Source: Deltaproteobacteria bacterium (GTDB lineage: Bacteria > Myxococcota_A > Polyangia > Polyangiales > Ga0077539). Taken from it: a stretch of 64,000 nucleotides of DNA. Positions 1 to 15,081 of this stretch are shown one piece after another; within the stretch, counting starts at the first letter, position 1; each line of letters begins with the position of its first letter. A program made the position numbers and the translations under genes. The DNA is taken from positions 62,001-126,000 of the forward strand of contig CANJUR010000003.1 of the NCBI GenBank assembly GCA_947477565.1. The letters run 5' to 3'. The notes under the pieces are model-generated. The model worked only from the letters and a program-made list of their open reading frames with translations, searched no databases and was not told the origin of the DNA.

Positions 1-1
1 G

Positions 2-892
2 AGATTTCGTCTTCGCTTCCTGCTGCAGGAGCATGATCTCCCATCAGGGGAGACCGTTCTTGGGCGCAGTCCTGACTGCCATATCACGATCGAAGATCCG
101 CTGATTTCGAGGCAACACGCTCGCATTGTGGTCGAAGCCGGGGTGGTCACGTTCCACGATCTGGGGAGTCGAAACGGATCGCGGATCAACGGGCGGCCGG
201 TGAGCGGCACGCAGGTGCTAGCCGACCAGGATCGCGTGCGTCTCGGAGCGCAGGAGTTGGTCTTCTTCCGGATGGAGACCTCCCAGTTTGCAGCACGCTC
301 CACGGGCGCCATGCGCCTGTGCGGTCGGTGCAAGACGCCATTTCCGGAGGGTCCGCTCGTGTGTCCCCACTGCGGCCACGCCGTGACCGCGGTTCGCGAG
401 GAGGAGACGTTTCCGGGCATCAGCGTTCCCGTCCGGCGTGCGTGGATGGCGCAAATGTTTGGCGACTTCATGGACCGGGCGCTGCCGCAGGGGAAGTTTG
501 CCGAGGCCGACCGCATTCTCCGGCGCGCCGCAGAGGAGGAGGAAGAGCGCATCGCGGGGGGGGAAATCGACGCAGTTTCCCTGGCCCGAATTGCCGAGTA
601 CGCGCTCAAACTTGCGCTGCTCAAGCGAGATTCGCAGTGGGTGTGTTGGGTTCTCGACGCCTATCGCCGCGCCAGAAAGGTTCCGCCTGCCTCGGTGGTC
701 GCTGAGCTTGAAGCACTGAGCGACCTGACGGGCTTTCCGCAGGCGGTCGATCGCCTGCTCGTCGTGCTCCATGCGGCGGAGGCACCCGTCGCCGAGGAAC
801 ACGCCCCGCAATTGGCGGCCCTGGAGTTGCTGGCCGAACGAGTCTCCAGGGCATCTTCGGTGGTTACGAGCACCACCGAAGATCCGTCGTAG
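2..892 (+). CDS. FHA-domain protein with zinc-ribbon motif (5' end truncated by window edge)
   Basis: Frame stays open to base 2 and reads ...GETVLGRSPDCHITIEDPLISRQHARIVVEAGVVTFHDLGSRNGSRING (FHA core), followed by CGRCKTPFPEGPLVCPHCGH zinc ribbon; stop TAG at 890-892. Confidence 0.85.
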   Translation, partial: RFRLRFLLQEHDLPSGETVLGRSPDCHITIEDPLISRQHARIVVEAGVVTFHDLGSRNGSRINGRPVSGTQVLADQDRVRLGAQELVFFRMETSQFAARSTGAMRLCGRCKTPFPEGPLVCPHCGHAVTAVREEETFPGISVPVRRAWMAQMFGDFMDRALPQGKFAEADRILRRAAEEEEERIAGGEIDAVSLARIAEYALKLALLKRDSQWVCWVLDAYRRARKVPPASVVAELEALSDLTGFPQAVDRLLVVLHAAEAPVAEEHAPQLAALELLAERVSRASSVVTSTTEDPS

Positions 893-916
893 CCCTGACG
901 GGCGAGAGCTTTCAGT

Positions 917-2200
917 TCAGGGAGCGGAGCCGGTGTGGCTGAGGGAATCCGCGAGCTGACGGTGGTCTTGCGCAAGTGTGTCGACGAGAGTGCGGAGGTT
1001 TCGCACCCGCGCGACATACTCAGACCATGGCCGGGTGAGACCACCCATCGCGATAGACCCGAGTCCGCCGCTCACCGACACCGGAACGGCCACCGTGCCG
1101 AACATGTTCGGAGCTGCGAGATCGCCGCCGGCGTAAAGCTGCCGGGTTGGCGGGGTACCCGCTAGCGCCGGGGTGATCGGCACCGCGCCCGCAGGGTCGG
1201 CCGTGCCGAGCGAAACGAGCGTGCTGATAAGCCGCGGACCACCCTCAGGACCCGCCGCGAAGACCACTCCGAGACGCTGGTATTCACCGCGAACCCGCTG
1301 AAGATCTTGCATCGACGTCTGGATGAGGCGAAGGCCCGGCTGAGTGGTGCCCTGGTGACGCCGCAGATCGCCCCATGCTTGTGCGAGTTCGAACTGAACC
1401 TTCATCAACTTCTGGACGATGTCCGGGCGGAGACGACCTACGCGGCCCGCATAGACATCGGGCATCAACGGCGGTTCCGGTGGCTGGGCCGCAAACCACG
1501 TCACGAGTTCCTCATCGACGGTCGCGGTCTGCGGCGCTGCGGCAGGCTGGCCGGCCGGGTCTTCACCCTGCGCCGGGATGCCCGCCGCAGTGGCCGCGTG
1601 GTCCACCTTGTTCTTCATCGTCGCGATCACGGCGCCGGCGCTATCGACGCTGCGACGAATGTCGGCGATGGCTTCGACCGTACGGGCGCCCTGACTGCGG
1701 GTCTCCATGAACCCGCCCATCAGGAATCCGCCCACGAGAGCGACCGCGCCGACGACCACGAACCCCAGAATCGCGCCGGTGTTCTTCCGGCCGACCTCCA
1801 TGTCACTCACTGCCTTGTCGTCGAAGACAAGACGAATCTCCTGGGGCGCATCGGCAACGGAGGCCGATGCGAACGGGTCCGCGGCCATCGCCCGCGCCCT
1901 CTCCTGTGCCGCCCGCTCGGCGACGGCCCGCGTCGCACGCTCGGCGGCCTGCCTGGACTCCTCCGCGGCGCGCGCCTCGCCGGCAGCCTTGTCGGCCATC
2001 TGCTGCTTGATGAAATCAGGTACCGCGATGTCCGAACCCGCCGACGCGATCGCCGTCTCGCCGACCGAATCGAGCCCCGCCGAAGGCGCCCCAGCGCCCG
2101 CGCCCCCGAACTCGGGCGGCGCGCCCGCCCCTGGGGGACTTCCCACCATGGTGCGGTTCAATCGAGCCTTCAAATCAGGCTTCTTTTTCTCGTCGGCCAT
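917..2200 (-). CDS. Hypothetical protein with one predicted transmembrane segment
   Basis: 427-aa ORF; hydrophobic segment TGAILGFVVVGAVALVGGFLMGGF; Ala-rich N-terminus. Confidence 0.7.
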   Translation of the reverse strand: MADEKKKPDLKARLNRTMVGSPPGAGAPPEFGGAGAGAPSAGLDSVGETAIASAGSDIAVPDFIKQQMADKAAGEARAAEESRQAAERATRAVAERAAQERARAMAADPFASASVADAPQEIRLVFDDKAVSDMEVGRKNTGAILGFVVVGAVALVGGFLMGGFMETRSQGARTVEAIADIRRSVDSAGAVIATMKNKVDHAATAAGIPAQGEDPAGQPAAAPQTATVDEELVTWFAAQPPEPPLMPDVYAGRVGRLRPDIVQKLMKVQFELAQAWGDLRRHQGTTQPGLRLIQTSMQDLQRVRGEYQRLGVVFAAGPEGGPRLISTLVSLGTADPAGAVPITPALAGTPPTRQLYAGGDLAAPNMFGTVAVPVSVSGGLGSIAMGGLTRPWSEYVARVRNLRTLVDTLAQDHRQLADSLSHTGSAP

Positions 2201-2349
2201 CGGGAATCACTGCTCCTTCGCGGCGGTCACGACCTCGCGCCGTTTTCGCGGGCCGGACGCTATCGTCGCGCTTCTCGCACTGTCAAGACGACTTCTTCGC
2301 AGCGGCGTCAACCCCGCGCTCGCGCGGGGTTCGGTGGTAACGTGCGGCC

Positions 2350-3378
2350 ATGATCCATAGTGCGCTTCGGGCGCTCATCGAAGGTCGCGACCTCGACCAC
2401 GACGAGGCCACCGCGGCAATCGAGGAGGTGCTCTCGGGCGATGCCTCCGCAGCACAAATTGCGGCCCTTGCCACCGCCCTCAGGATGAAGGGCGAGACTG
2501 TCACGGAAATCGAGGCTGCCGCCGTGGCGCTTCGTCGCCGATGCGAGCCACTCGAGGGCTTATCAGGCATCCTGCTCGACACCTGCGGCACCGGAGGGGG
2601 ACCCGCATCGACGTTCAACGTGAGCACCGTCGCGGCGATTGTCGTGGCTTCCTGTGGCGTCGCCGTGGCCAAGCATGGTCTCCGTGCGGTCACCTCGCGC
2701 ACCGGAAGTGCCGACGTGGTCGAGGCACTCGGGGTCCGCATCGACGCGCCGCGCTCAGTGGTACGTCGGTCGTTGCGCGAGGTGGGAATAACCTTTCTCT
2801 ACGCTCCCAGCTTTCACGTGGCACTCGCAAACGCGGGCGTAGTGCGCCAGGAGTTGGGCTTTCGCACCATCTTTGACCTCATTGGCCCACTGGCCAATCC
2901 GGCGGGCGCGACGCACCAACTCCTGGGGGTGCACTCGCCGGGATACCTTCGCAAGATGGCCGAGGTGCTGTCCCGGCTCGGCGCCCGGCGCGCATGGGTG
3001 CTGCACGGGGCCGGTGGCATGGATGAAGTCAGTCCGTCAGGGCCGACCCAGGTCGTGAGCGTCCGGCATGGCGTTCTCGTCGAAAGTATCGTGACTCCGA
3101 ATGATTTCGGTCTCGATCCTGTCCCGTGCGATGCCCTTGCCGGAGGCGATCCGATGACCAACGCCCGAATCGTCATCAGCGTGCTCGATGGTGAGCCCGG
3201 CGCGCGGCGCACGGCAGTAGTACTCAATGCCGCCGCTGGACTCGTCGTTGCCGAGGTGACTTCCGATCTGCGCGAGGCGGCCACTCTCGCGGCGAATGCC
3301 ATCGACTCCGGGCGCGCCCGACAGACGCTCGATCGTTGGGTGCTGGCCTCCAACGTCGCGGAAGACGAGAGCGCCTGA
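2350..3378 (+). CDS. trpD: Anthranilate phosphoribosyltransferase
   Basis: Full-length ORF with DTCGTGGGPASTFNVST and KHGLRAVTSRTGSADVVEALG motifs typical of TrpD. Confidence 0.93.
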   Translation: MIHSALRALIEGRDLDHDEATAAIEEVLSGDASAAQIAALATALRMKGETVTEIEAAAVALRRRCEPLEGLSGILLDTCGTGGGPASTFNVSTVAAIVVASCGVAVAKHGLRAVTSRTGSADVVEALGVRIDAPRSVVRRSLREVGITFLYAPSFHVALANAGVVRQELGFRTIFDLIGPLANPAGATHQLLGVHSPGYLRKMAEVLSRLGARRAWVLHGAGGMDEVSPSGPTQVVSVRHGVLVESIVTPNDFGLDPVPCDALAGGDPMTNARIVISVLDGEPGARRTAVVLNAAAGLVVAEVTSDLREAATLAANAIDSGRARQTLDRWVLASNVAEDESA

Positions 3379-3436
3379 GCGCCGCACGCCACCGCGACTA
3401 CGCGCCGAGTCGGCTATTTCGTTGTGAGCACCCCGC

Positions 3437-4219
3437 GTGCTAACCGAGGCAGCGATGAAGCGCCGCGAGCGTTGGCTGAAGAATGTCGAGGTACTTCGCG
3501 AGATGGCCGCGGTGGCCCGGCAGGGATGGCTCATCCCGCAACCTTCGCGCACCCTCAAACAACATGGCGACGCGCGACACCTTGTGGTGTTCGTGCACGG
3601 TTTCTTCGCCTCGTCGGGTGTCTTTCGCCCCATGGCGTTTGCGTTGGCTAGAGAGGGCCTCGCGCCACGGCAGGTGCACTTTGACTACACCCCCATCGGC
3701 GGAATCGAGCGCCACGCCCGCAGACTGGCCGCGGTCATCACTGACGCGCGGGTTCCTGGGCCGGTCATCGTCGTCGCGCACTCACTCGGCGGACTCATCG
3801 TGCGCCATGCCGTGCAGCACCTCGGACTGGACGTAGATGCGCTCGTCGCCATGTGCACACCCCACAGCGGAACCTCGCTCGCGAGACCGTGGCCCTTGCG
3901 ACTCACTCAAGAGCTCTCGCCCGGAAGCGTAGCCATCGACTCCCTGGCCGCGACGTCGCACCGACTGCGGCGCACTGCCGTCACCTCCGTGATCGCCGAG
4001 CAGGACGTGTTGGTCGAGGCCGAGAGTGCTTCTCTGGCAGGCTCGCGCGTCGTCAGTATCCCTGGCGTGGGACATCATGGGGTTTTGTATAGTCCGCTCG
4101 CGTGGGAAGCCGTGCGGGACGCCATCCGGGGAGCAACAGAGGCTCCCGCGGAGGGCGGACGATCGTCTGGGGAGTTCGAAGTCGGGCCCGACGCGACGAT
4201 CAGGGACCGAGCCGGTTAA
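3437..4219 (+). CDS. Alpha/beta hydrolase (lipase/PGAP1-like)
   Basis: [14 protein letters not shown] and [13 protein letters not shown] (GxSxG) motifs. Confidence 0.75.
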   Translation: MLTEAAMKRRERWLKNVEVLREMAAVARQGWLIPQPSRTLKQHGDARHLVVFVHGFFASSGVFRPMAFALAREGLAPRQVHFDYTPIGGIERHARRLAAVITDARVPGPVIVVAHSLGGLIVRHAVQHLGLDVDALVAMCTPHSGTSLARPWPLRLTQELSPGSVAIDSLAATSHRLRRTAVTSVIAEQDVLVEAESASLAGSRVVSIPGVGHHGVLYSPLAWEAVRDAIRGATEAPAEGGRSSGEFEVGPDATIRDRAG

Positions 4220-5552
4220 GCATCCGCGGGAAGGGAATCGTCTCCCGCACATGGCCGAGCCCGCAGGTCCACGCGACGGTGCGCTCGAGGCCAAGCCCGA
4301 ACCCCGCATGAGGAACGCTGCCGTAGCGTCGCAGGTCGAGGTACCACTCGAACGCCTCCCGGGGGAGTTTGTGCGCCTCGATGCCCTTCTCCAGGTTCTC
4401 CAGTGAATCTTCACGCTGCCCGCCACCGATGATCTCGCCGTATCCCTCCGGGGCGAGGACATCCATCCCTAGCGCGAGTCGCGAGTCCAGCGGATCGCGC
4501 TTGAAATAGAAGGCCTTCAGCGAAGCCGGATATCGATGAACGATGACCGGCCGATCATAAGCGGAAGAGATTACCGTCTCTTCGTCGGCGCCGAAGTCAT
4601 CCCCGAACTCCGGACGACGCTCGACGGCGCCATCGGGCTGCGCCACCAGCGTGCCACCCAACTTCCGGAGGTCGTACGCGTCCTGCAAGACCTTGATGGC
4701 CTCTTCGTAGCGAATACGCGGAAATGGGCCCTGTACGCGCTCCAGGAGCTTCGTGTCGCGCTCCAGTACCTTTAGCTCCTCCTTGCGATTCTCCAGCACA
4801 CGGCCAACCACGTAGACGAGAAAGTCTTCCGCCAGGGCCATGTCGCCATCGAGGTCCATGAAGGCCACCTCGGGTTCAACCATCCAGAACTCCGCGAGGT
4901 GCCGACGCGTCTTGGACTTCTCCGCGCGAAATGTCGGCCCGAAGCAGTACACCTTGCCAAGCGACATCGCCGCAGCCTCGGAGTAGAGCTGTCCAGACTG
5001 GGTCAGATAGGCCTTGTCGCCATGATAGTCAGTCTCGAACAACGTGCTCGTGCCCTCGCACGCGTTGGGAGTAAAGATCGGAGCATCGACCAGGGTGAAA
5101 CCGTGATTGTCGAAGTAATCCCGAATGCTCTTCACGATCTCGTGGCGCACCTTGAGAATCGCGTGCTGCCGACGCGAGCGCAGCCAGAGATGCCGGTGAT
5201 CCATGAGGAAGTCGGTGCCGTGATCCTTCGGGGAGATGGGGTACTCCCCAACGACTGCGCCAATGACCACGAGCGCCTTCACCGCTAGTTCGAACACTCC
5301 ATCCTGCTTCGGGTGCGCGCGCACCTCGCCAGTGACAGAGAGAGAGGTCTCCTGGGCCATGTGATCGGCCACGGCGAAGACCTCGTCGCCTACGTCCGCG
5401 CGGGCCGCGATCGCTTGCACGATGCCGCTTCCGTCGCGCACCTCGAGAAACACCAGCTTCTTGCTGGAACGCTTGTTGTAGAGCCAACCGCGGACGGTCA
5501 CGGTCTCGCCGACGTGATTCCGCAGTGTGTCGATTCGGACGAACGTCTCCAT
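4200..5552 (-). CDS. asnS: Asparagine--tRNA ligase
   Basis: [44 protein letters not shown]-terminal OB fold and class II motifs ([33 protein letters not shown]). Confidence 0.93.
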   Translation of the reverse strand: METFVRIDTLRNHVGETVTVRGWLYNKRSSKKLVFLEVRDGSGIVQAIAARADVGDEVFAVADHMAQETSLSVTGEVRAHPKQDGVFELAVKALVVIGAVVGEYPISPKDHGTDFLMDHRHLWLRSRRQHAILKVRHEIVKSIRDYFDNHGFTLVDAPIFTPNACEGTSTLFETDYHGDKAYLTQSGQLYSEAAAMSLGKVYCFGPTFRAEKSKTRRHLAEFWMVEPEVAFMDLDGDMALAEDFLVYVVGRVLENRKEELKVLERDTKLLERVQGPFPRIRYEEAIKVLQDAYDLRKLGGTLVAQPDGAVERRPEFGDDFGADEETVISSAYDRPVIVHRYPASLKAFYFKRDPLDSRLALGMDVLAPEGYGEIIGGGQREDSLENLEKGIEAHKLPREAFEWYLDLRRYGSVPHAGFGLGLERTVAWTCGLGHVRETIPFPRMLNRLGP

Positions 5553-5618
5553 AGGGCGCGCAGGAGTAGCACACCACGCGACCGTGGACAGCCGTGACCG
5601 AAGCTCAGCGGAGGGGAG

Positions 5619-7469
5619 CTACTTCTTCTTGCCGAAGAAGGCGCGGACCGGGTCGGGCAGACGGGAAACCACCTCGCTCCTGGCCATGCTCACGTAGGAG
5701 CGTGCCATCTGTTTGGCGACGGCCACCTTCGCATCCAGGCTCTCCGTCGTGGGCGCCTCCTGGCCGAGCGTACCTTCCTCGAATTGCTGTTTAGTCTTGC
5801 TACGTTGCAGCTTGCCCGAGGAGGTCTTCGGTACCGTTCCGGGCGGGATGAGCACCACCTGCCAGGCGTTCAATCCGATGGACCCGACAACCACCTCGAC
5901 GACCCGTTTACGGACGATCTCGAGGGCCTCGTCGCTGGGGCGCTCCTTGCCCGCCCACTCCGCGACGACGACGAGTTGCTCGCTCGAAGCTGCCGCGGGG
6001 AGGCACGCGAAAGCCACCGAGCTACCGCGACGCACGCCCTCGACGTCGTTGACCACCCACTCGATATCCGTTGGGAAGTAATTGCGACCATGGACGATCA
6101 CCATGTCCTTGATGCGGCCGCACACATACACCGCGCCATTCGCGATGTAGCCCTTGTCACCGGAGTGCAGCCAGCCGTCCTTGAAGCTCAGCGCAGTGGT
6201 CTCGGGGTTTTCGTAATACCCACTACAGACGCTCGCGCCCTTCATGCACAGTTCACCGATCATCCGATCGGGCAATACGTTGCCATCCGGGTCCCGGACG
6301 CACACCTCGTGTCGCGGAAACGTCTCGCCACAACAGACTACTTCGACCGAGCTGCCGGGGGCCGCCGTCGACGGGTCCACGGGGCGCGCCTCGCCCTGAC
6401 GGAAGGCCTCGACGTCCAGGGTATCCACCCGTAATTCGTTGGTGGGGTGCCGCGCAAAGCTGATCGCGAGGGTGTGCTCCGCCATTCCGTAACAGGGCAG
6501 TAGAGCCGTGCCCTTCAGACCCGCCTTCGAGAAGCGATCGACGAACTCGCGCAGCGTCGACGGTTGAATCGGCTCTGCACCGCAGCCGAGGTAGCGCATC
6601 GCAGAGAGGTCCCACTTCGCGAGTTCGGAGTCCTTCACTCGCCGTGTGGCGAGGGCGTATGCGAAGTTCGGCGCAAACGTGATGGTCGCGCGCTGCTTGT
6701 CCATCATCTCGATCCAGTAGGCAGGGCGCTTCACGAACTCCATGGTCGGGAGGAATGTGATTCGGATGCGCGCGAACAGCGGCACAATCACGAAGCCAAT
6801 GAGTCCCATGTCGTGATAGAGTGGTAGCCATGATACGCCATGATCGATGTCTGCGTCAGTTTGCAGGCTGTCCCGCGCAATGGCCACGCAGTTGGCGGCC
6901 AGGTTGGCGTGAGTGACAATGACGCCCTTCGGCGACGCAGTGCTGCCGGAAGTGTATTGAAGGAAGCAGACGTCGTCTGGGGAGACCGAAGGCTCGGTGC
7001 CCGCACGGGGTGCGTTGAGGTCGAGAGACTCAACCACAATGAGCTTCGTGATCGCGCCAATGTCGAGCACAGACCCGAGAATGGGGCGGACCTGCTTGCT
7101 GATGAGTAGCGCCCTGGCACCCGAAGAAGTGACGATATGCTCGACGTTTTTTACGTAGCTCTCGACCTTGCCGAGAGCGACGGGCGGATACATCGGAACC
7201 GGGATGATGCCGCCGAGAGTGGCCGCGAGAAAAGTGAGGACGAAATCCTCCGGAACAGGAATGACCATCGCGAGCCGATCGCCCTTGCGCAAACCCTCTG
7301 CGTACAGAGCCGCGAGGCGGGAGCGGGCGGCGTCAAGCAGTTCGCTCCAGGTGTAGTTTTTGTCGGCAGTGCGCGGGTCAGCGAAGGTGAATCCGCCGCG
7401 ATCACCGCGTAGGGCGGCGGCGTCTCGGATCGCGTCCGCGACCGTGGTGGACCATAGATGTTCGCTCAT
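5619..7469 (-). CDS. Fatty-acyl-AMP ligase-like AMP-binding protein
   Basis: LQYTSGSTASPKGVIVTHANL, VPMYPP, HSGDKGYIANGAVYVCGRIKDMVIVHGRNYFPTDIE; FAAL-type features. Confidence 0.88.
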   Translation of the reverse strand: MSEHLWSTTVADAIRDAAALRGDRGGFTFADPRTADKNYTWSELLDAARSRLAALYAEGLRKGDRLAMVIPVPEDFVLTFLAATLGGIIPVPMYPPVALGKVESYVKNVEHIVTSSGARALLISKQVRPILGSVLDIGAITKLIVVESLDLNAPRAGTEPSVSPDDVCFLQYTSGSTASPKGVIVTHANLAANCVAIARDSLQTDADIDHGVSWLPLYHDMGLIGFVIVPLFARIRITFLPTMEFVKRPAYWIEMMDKQRATITFAPNFAYALATRRVKDSELAKWDLSAMRYLGCGAEPIQPSTLREFVDRFSKAGLKGTALLPCYGMAEHTLAISFARHPTNELRVDTLDVEAFRQGEARPVDPSTAAPGSSVEVVCCGETFPRHEVCVRDPDGNVLPDRMIGELCMKGASVCSGYYENPETTALSFKDGWLHSGDKGYIANGAVYVCGRIKDMVIVHGRNYFPTDIEWVVNDVEGVRRGSSVAFACLPAAASSEQLVVVAEWAGKERPSDEALEIVRKRVVEVVVGSIGLNAWQVVLIPPGTVPKTSSGKLQRSKTKQQFEEGTLGQEAPTTESLDAKVAVAKQMARSYVSMARSEVVSRLPDPVRAFFGKKK

Positions 7470-7643
7470 CGGGATTTCGTGTCCTATGAAGTATCGAGGT
7501 TGTTGGATGAAACCGGACGCCGTGGTCCGATCGGCGGCGGACCATACTGACGCGTCGGTCGGCTGTCACCGTGCGAAGACCGCTGCCCAGACTACCGAAG
7601 CGGCTGCGTCGCTTGCTTCCCATGGCGTCAAGAGGTTCCGTCA

Positions 7644-9176
7644 CTAGTCGTATTGGGCAGTACCAACGCCTGATGAGCGCGGCGCGGCGATCACCGGCAA
7701 CGCGACCGTAGCCGTAGCCGCCGGCAAGTCCGATCGATGCCGACCGTGACGGTGATGACGGTGATGACGGACCGAATTCAGCGCAGGGCGCTCCTCAATC
7801 GCCGACGCCGGGGCCACAAAGGGAGAGGTCGGCGAGAGCCCGACGACCACCGGCGACGCCACGGGTACGGCGGCATCGGCGACCGGCGTCACCACGGGTA
7901 GCGCGACGCTTGCCGGAGGCGATGGGATCACGGCCCGAACGGCAGTGACCGACGGCGTGGAGCGCAGGACGGCGTGGAGCGCAGCCTCGGGCAGCGGCCC
8001 ACGGTGGCCGCTACTCACGAAGGCCAAGATTGCTATCGCGGCCAGAACGGCGGCGGTGGCACCTACGGTGAGAGCGGTTCGTCGCGCCGGTGGGGGCGAG
8101 CGCACGACCGGCACAAGCGTCTCCTCGCGGCGACCTTCCTGGAGGTCGTTCGAGACGGAAGCTACAGTCTCTTTCGTGGAAAAGTGTTCGGGCTGGGCGT
8201 CAACGGCCAGCGTGCCTCCCACCTCCGCGCGATCGTCGAGGGTGAGGCGCTCGATCTCCGCGGCGGCTACTGCGATGGCGGCGAAAGCGACAACTCCAGT
8301 CGATTCGATGGCTTCGCCCAACTGAAGATGCCGCAGGTCGCGCAGTAAGGGCGCAGCGGAAGGATAACGGGCGGCGAGGTCGCGCCGCAGGCAGCGCTCG
8401 ACGATGCGGGCGTAGTCAGAAGTGACTTCGGGCACGTGCTGGCTCAGCGGAGCGGGATCGCGGGTGCAAATACCGACAAAAATGGCGCCTGCGGAGGGAC
8501 CCATGAAGGGCAACACTCCCGAGGCGAGTTCGTAGAGCATCACCCCGAGCGCCCAGACGTCGGCGCGGGCGTCGAGGTCGCTCGCGCCCTGCAACTGCTC
8601 GGGGGACATGTACGTCGGCTTGCCCATCGCAGTGCCCTTCGCGGTGAGCTTCTCCGCCCCTGGTTGAACGATCTTCGAGATGCCGAAATCGAGCACCCTG
8701 GGGACGACGCCCTGCGTGCTGCTGCTGAGGAAGATGTTCTCGGGCTTCAAGTCGCGGTGCACCACACCGCGTTGGTGGGCGGTGGCGATGGCATCGACCA
8801 CGGGAATCATCAGCGCGAGAATCTCTGCAGGGGGCAGGGAATTTCCGCTGGACTCACGGTGGTGCGCGAGGTTGTGGCCGACCAGCAATTCCTGAACGAC
8901 GAATGGGATGTTCTGGTCGTCAGTGCCCAGGTCGATGACGTCAACCAGATTTTCGTGCTGTATGGCGTTGGCAGCGCGCACCTCGCGGAGGAAACGCTGG
9001 ACGATCTCGGGGTGGCGGCAGAGTTCCGGGCGTAACACCTTGATGGCGACATCGCGCCCGACGAACTCGTCGCGCGCGCGGTAGACCTCACCCATTCCGC
9101 CCACGCCGAGGCGGGTCTGCAATCGATACTTCCCCGCCAGCAGTTCACCCTCTCGGGACTTCATGTCGTCGGTCAT
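7644..9176 (-). CDS. Serine/threonine protein kinase
   Basis: LGVGGMGEVYRARD, VAIKVLRPE, HRDLKPENI, DFGISK, MSPEQL; start placed at MTDDMKSREGELLAGKY. Confidence 0.92.
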   Translation of the reverse strand: MTDDMKSREGELLAGKYRLQTRLGVGGMGEVYRARDEFVGRDVAIKVLRPELCRHPEIVQRFLREVRAANAIQHENLVDVIDLGTDDQNIPFVVQELLVGHNLAHHRESSGNSLPPAEILALMIPVVDAIATAHQRGVVHRDLKPENIFLSSSTQGVVPRVLDFGISKIVQPGAEKLTAKGTAMGKPTYMSPEQLQGASDLDARADVWALGVMLYELASGVLPFMGPSAGAIFVGICTRDPAPLSQHVPEVTSDYARIVERCLRRDLAARYPSAAPLLRDLRHLQLGEAIESTGVVAFAAIAVAAAEIERLTLDDRAEVGGTLAVDAQPEHFSTKETVASVSNDLQEGRREETLVPVVRSPPPARRTALTVGATAAVLAAIAILAFVSSGHRGPLPEAALHAVLRSTPSVTAVRAVIPSPPASVALPVVTPVADAAVPVASPVVVGLSPTSPFVAPASAIEERPALNSVRHHRHHRHGRHRSDLPAATATVALPVIAAPRSSGVGTAQYD

Positions 9177-9254
9177 GACGACCGCGATGCTAATGGACTG
9201 GCGTCCGAATCGCCACGAGTCATCAGTCAGGTACGCACGGCGAAACAAGGGCCA

Positions 9255-9755
9255 TCATTGGACGCATACCCCGCTGACGCACATCGGGACGCCGCCGTCT
9301 TGAGGTGTGGAGCAGCGTCCACGGCATGAACCGCAGTTGTCCGGGTCGCTGTTAATACTGGCCTCGCAGCCGTTACCGGGATTTCGGTCGCAGTCGCGGA
9401 ACCCAGTCGAGCAACGCAATATGCACGCACATTGCTGGCAGACCGCGGCGGCGTTCTCGCCCACCGGACAGACCACGCCGCACCCACCGCAGTTGTTCGT
9501 GTCCGTGATCACCATTCCGAACGCTCCGCCGCCGTCGCATTGCACAGTATTCGTCGGGCAAACGGCCGAGGCATCAACGTCGATGGCACTCGAGTCGCTC
9601 ACATCGCTCGACACGGGCACGTCCATCGCGCCGACTTCCGTGAAGGAGGCGTCCGCATCGACGGCGCGAGGGAAGGTTTTCGGCACGCAGGCGGCGCACA
9701 CGAAGACAGCCGTGAATGCGATGTAACTGAGCGAGCGCGAGAACGGAAACGGCAT
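9255..9755 (-). CDS. Cys-rich putative lipoprotein
   Basis: N-terminal hydrophobic signal with VFVCAAC lipobox-like; multiple Cys in the second half. Confidence 0.6.
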   Translation of the reverse strand: MPFPFSRSLSYIAFTAVFVCAACVPKTFPRAVDADASFTEVGAMDVPVSSDVSDSSAIDVDASAVCPTNTVQCDGGGAFGMVITDTNNCGGCGVVCPVGENAAAVCQQCACILRCSTGFRDCDRNPGNGCEASINSDPDNCGSCRGRCSTPQDGGVPMCVSGVCVQ

Positions 9756-9864
9756 GAATCTCCATGGAACAGACGAATCAACAAATACTTTGGCAGCTTA
9801 TCATCGTCGCAGTCAGCGTTCGCCAGGGCATCGACTCGACATCGTGAAGCACGAGCCCTTGTCG

Positions 9865-10959
9865 CTAGAACAGACCTGCAACATCCAGCGATCCACCGCC
9901 GGAGGTCGGGGTGATTTGAAGCGTGGCGTGGTGCGCACTCGCCGGGCGTGCTCGCCGTCCAACGGCCCACCAAACCACGGCCGTCGCGAGGGCTGCGGCG
10001 CCGGTTCCAAGGGTAATCTGCGCGGAGACAGAGTACCGAGCATAGCTGTCGTAACTCTCCTCTTGCGAGCCAGGGCACCCCAGGGCTGAGTCCGCGCACG
10101 ATGGGTAGGCCGCGCGGCTCAACCCATAGAAAAGACCGGCGATTCCGAGGCTTGCGAGCCCAGCGCCGCCGACGATCCACGGGCCTATACCCGCAGTCGG
10201 GGTCGGTGCGACTGGGTGCGGAGTCAACGGCATCACCGGAGTCAACGGCATCACCGGGGTCAACGGAGTCACTGGGGGCACCGGAGTCGCTATCCTCGCG
10301 GTCGCGACTGGAGCGAGCTCGGCGCGCCGCTCGACAGTCTGCCCTGCGCCGACCTCGATACTTGAACGATAGGTTTCATACCCGTCTGCGCTGACCTCCA
10401 CTGCGATGGCACCGGGAATGACGACGTACGGCAGACCCCACGCTACCGGCGGAATCACCGCACCGCCGATCGACACGTGAAGCCCATCGGGCCGCGGCAT
10501 GGGCAAGCGTAACCGCAACTGGCCAACCTCGCGCTCTGCGCGGGCGATCAACCTCCGACACTCCTCGATGACGTGTTCTCGGTCGGGAATCGCGACGTTG
10601 CGAACCGCTTCGGCCTCGCACTGCGAAGCCTCGCCGAGCGCGAGTACCCAACTGCCCAGGTATTCAGCCTCCCGGGCGATGATTGCCCGCAGCGATGGCG
10701 ACGCAGCGATGCGCTCGGCGCGAAGTGCGAGATCGAGCGACCGCACGTGGTCTCCCGCATCGCTGGCGGCGAGTGCATCCCGAATCGCCTCGCGTCGCGA
10801 AGCCACGAGAGCCGGATCGATTGCCTGCGCCGCGACGCCTGAAGGCCGCGCGGCCATCGCAGTGACGACGAGAGCGAAGTGTAGCCCGACGACGCGGGTC
10901 ACTGCTTTAGCGGGACGGAGCCCGTGTTGCACCTTATCCAAGGGAAAACCGCCTACCAC
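9865..10959 (-). CDS. Hypothetical PEGA-like envelope protein with Pro-rich linker
   Basis: Signal-like N-terminus, PYVVIPGAIAVEVSADGYETYRSSIEVGAGQTVERRAELAPV (PEGA-like), TPVMPLTPVMPLTP repeats, C-terminal TM segments. Confidence 0.65.
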   Translation of the reverse strand: MVGGFPLDKVQHGLRPAKAVTRVVGLHFALVVTAMAARPSGVAAQAIDPALVASRREAIRDALAASDAGDHVRSLDLALRAERIAASPSLRAIIAREAEYLGSWVLALGEASQCEAEAVRNVAIPDREHVIEECRRLIARAEREVGQLRLRLPMPRPDGLHVSIGGAVIPPVAWGLPYVVIPGAIAVEVSADGYETYRSSIEVGAGQTVERRAELAPVATARIATPVPPVTPLTPVMPLTPVMPLTPHPVAPTPTAGIGPWIVGGAGLASLGIAGLFYGLSRAAYPSCADSALGCPGSQEESYDSYARYSVSAQITLGTGAAALATAVVWWAVGRRARPASAHHATLQITPTSGGGSLDVAGLF

Positions 10960-11251
10960 ACAGTGCTTCGGGCGTCACGATTGTGGGGAAGACAAGGGAT
11001 TTGGAAGGGCCGATCGCGTGTCCTCGGAACCCGCCTCCGCCATCTCTTTTCCGAACATTGCTCCGAAGGCGGAACTCCATGTCCCGGCTTCGATACATCG
11101 AACATGAAAACTTCGCCCAGGCAGCCAGAACGCCTTCGGTTCTCGATGTTGCAGACGCAAGCGCAACCTTGCCCGTCTCACCGCCGGGCATTGCCGCGAT
11201 GACGGCCGTCCTGTGGGTACTCTCGACGATGCGCGTGAGCGAAGCGGCGGT

Positions 11252-15049
<3,798 letters not shown>

Positions 15050-15081
15050 TGCGGTTGTTGACCTCGGAAGAAGAGACGCGC

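Noticed and set aside
10219-10290. 18-bp tandem repeat (ggagtcaacggcatcacc)
   Set aside because: Explained as a short Pro-rich TPVMPL linker in the protein at 9865-10959.
10934-11191. 85-aa ORF between the PEGA-like protein and metH
   Set aside because: No motif, no clear start signal; may be noncoding.
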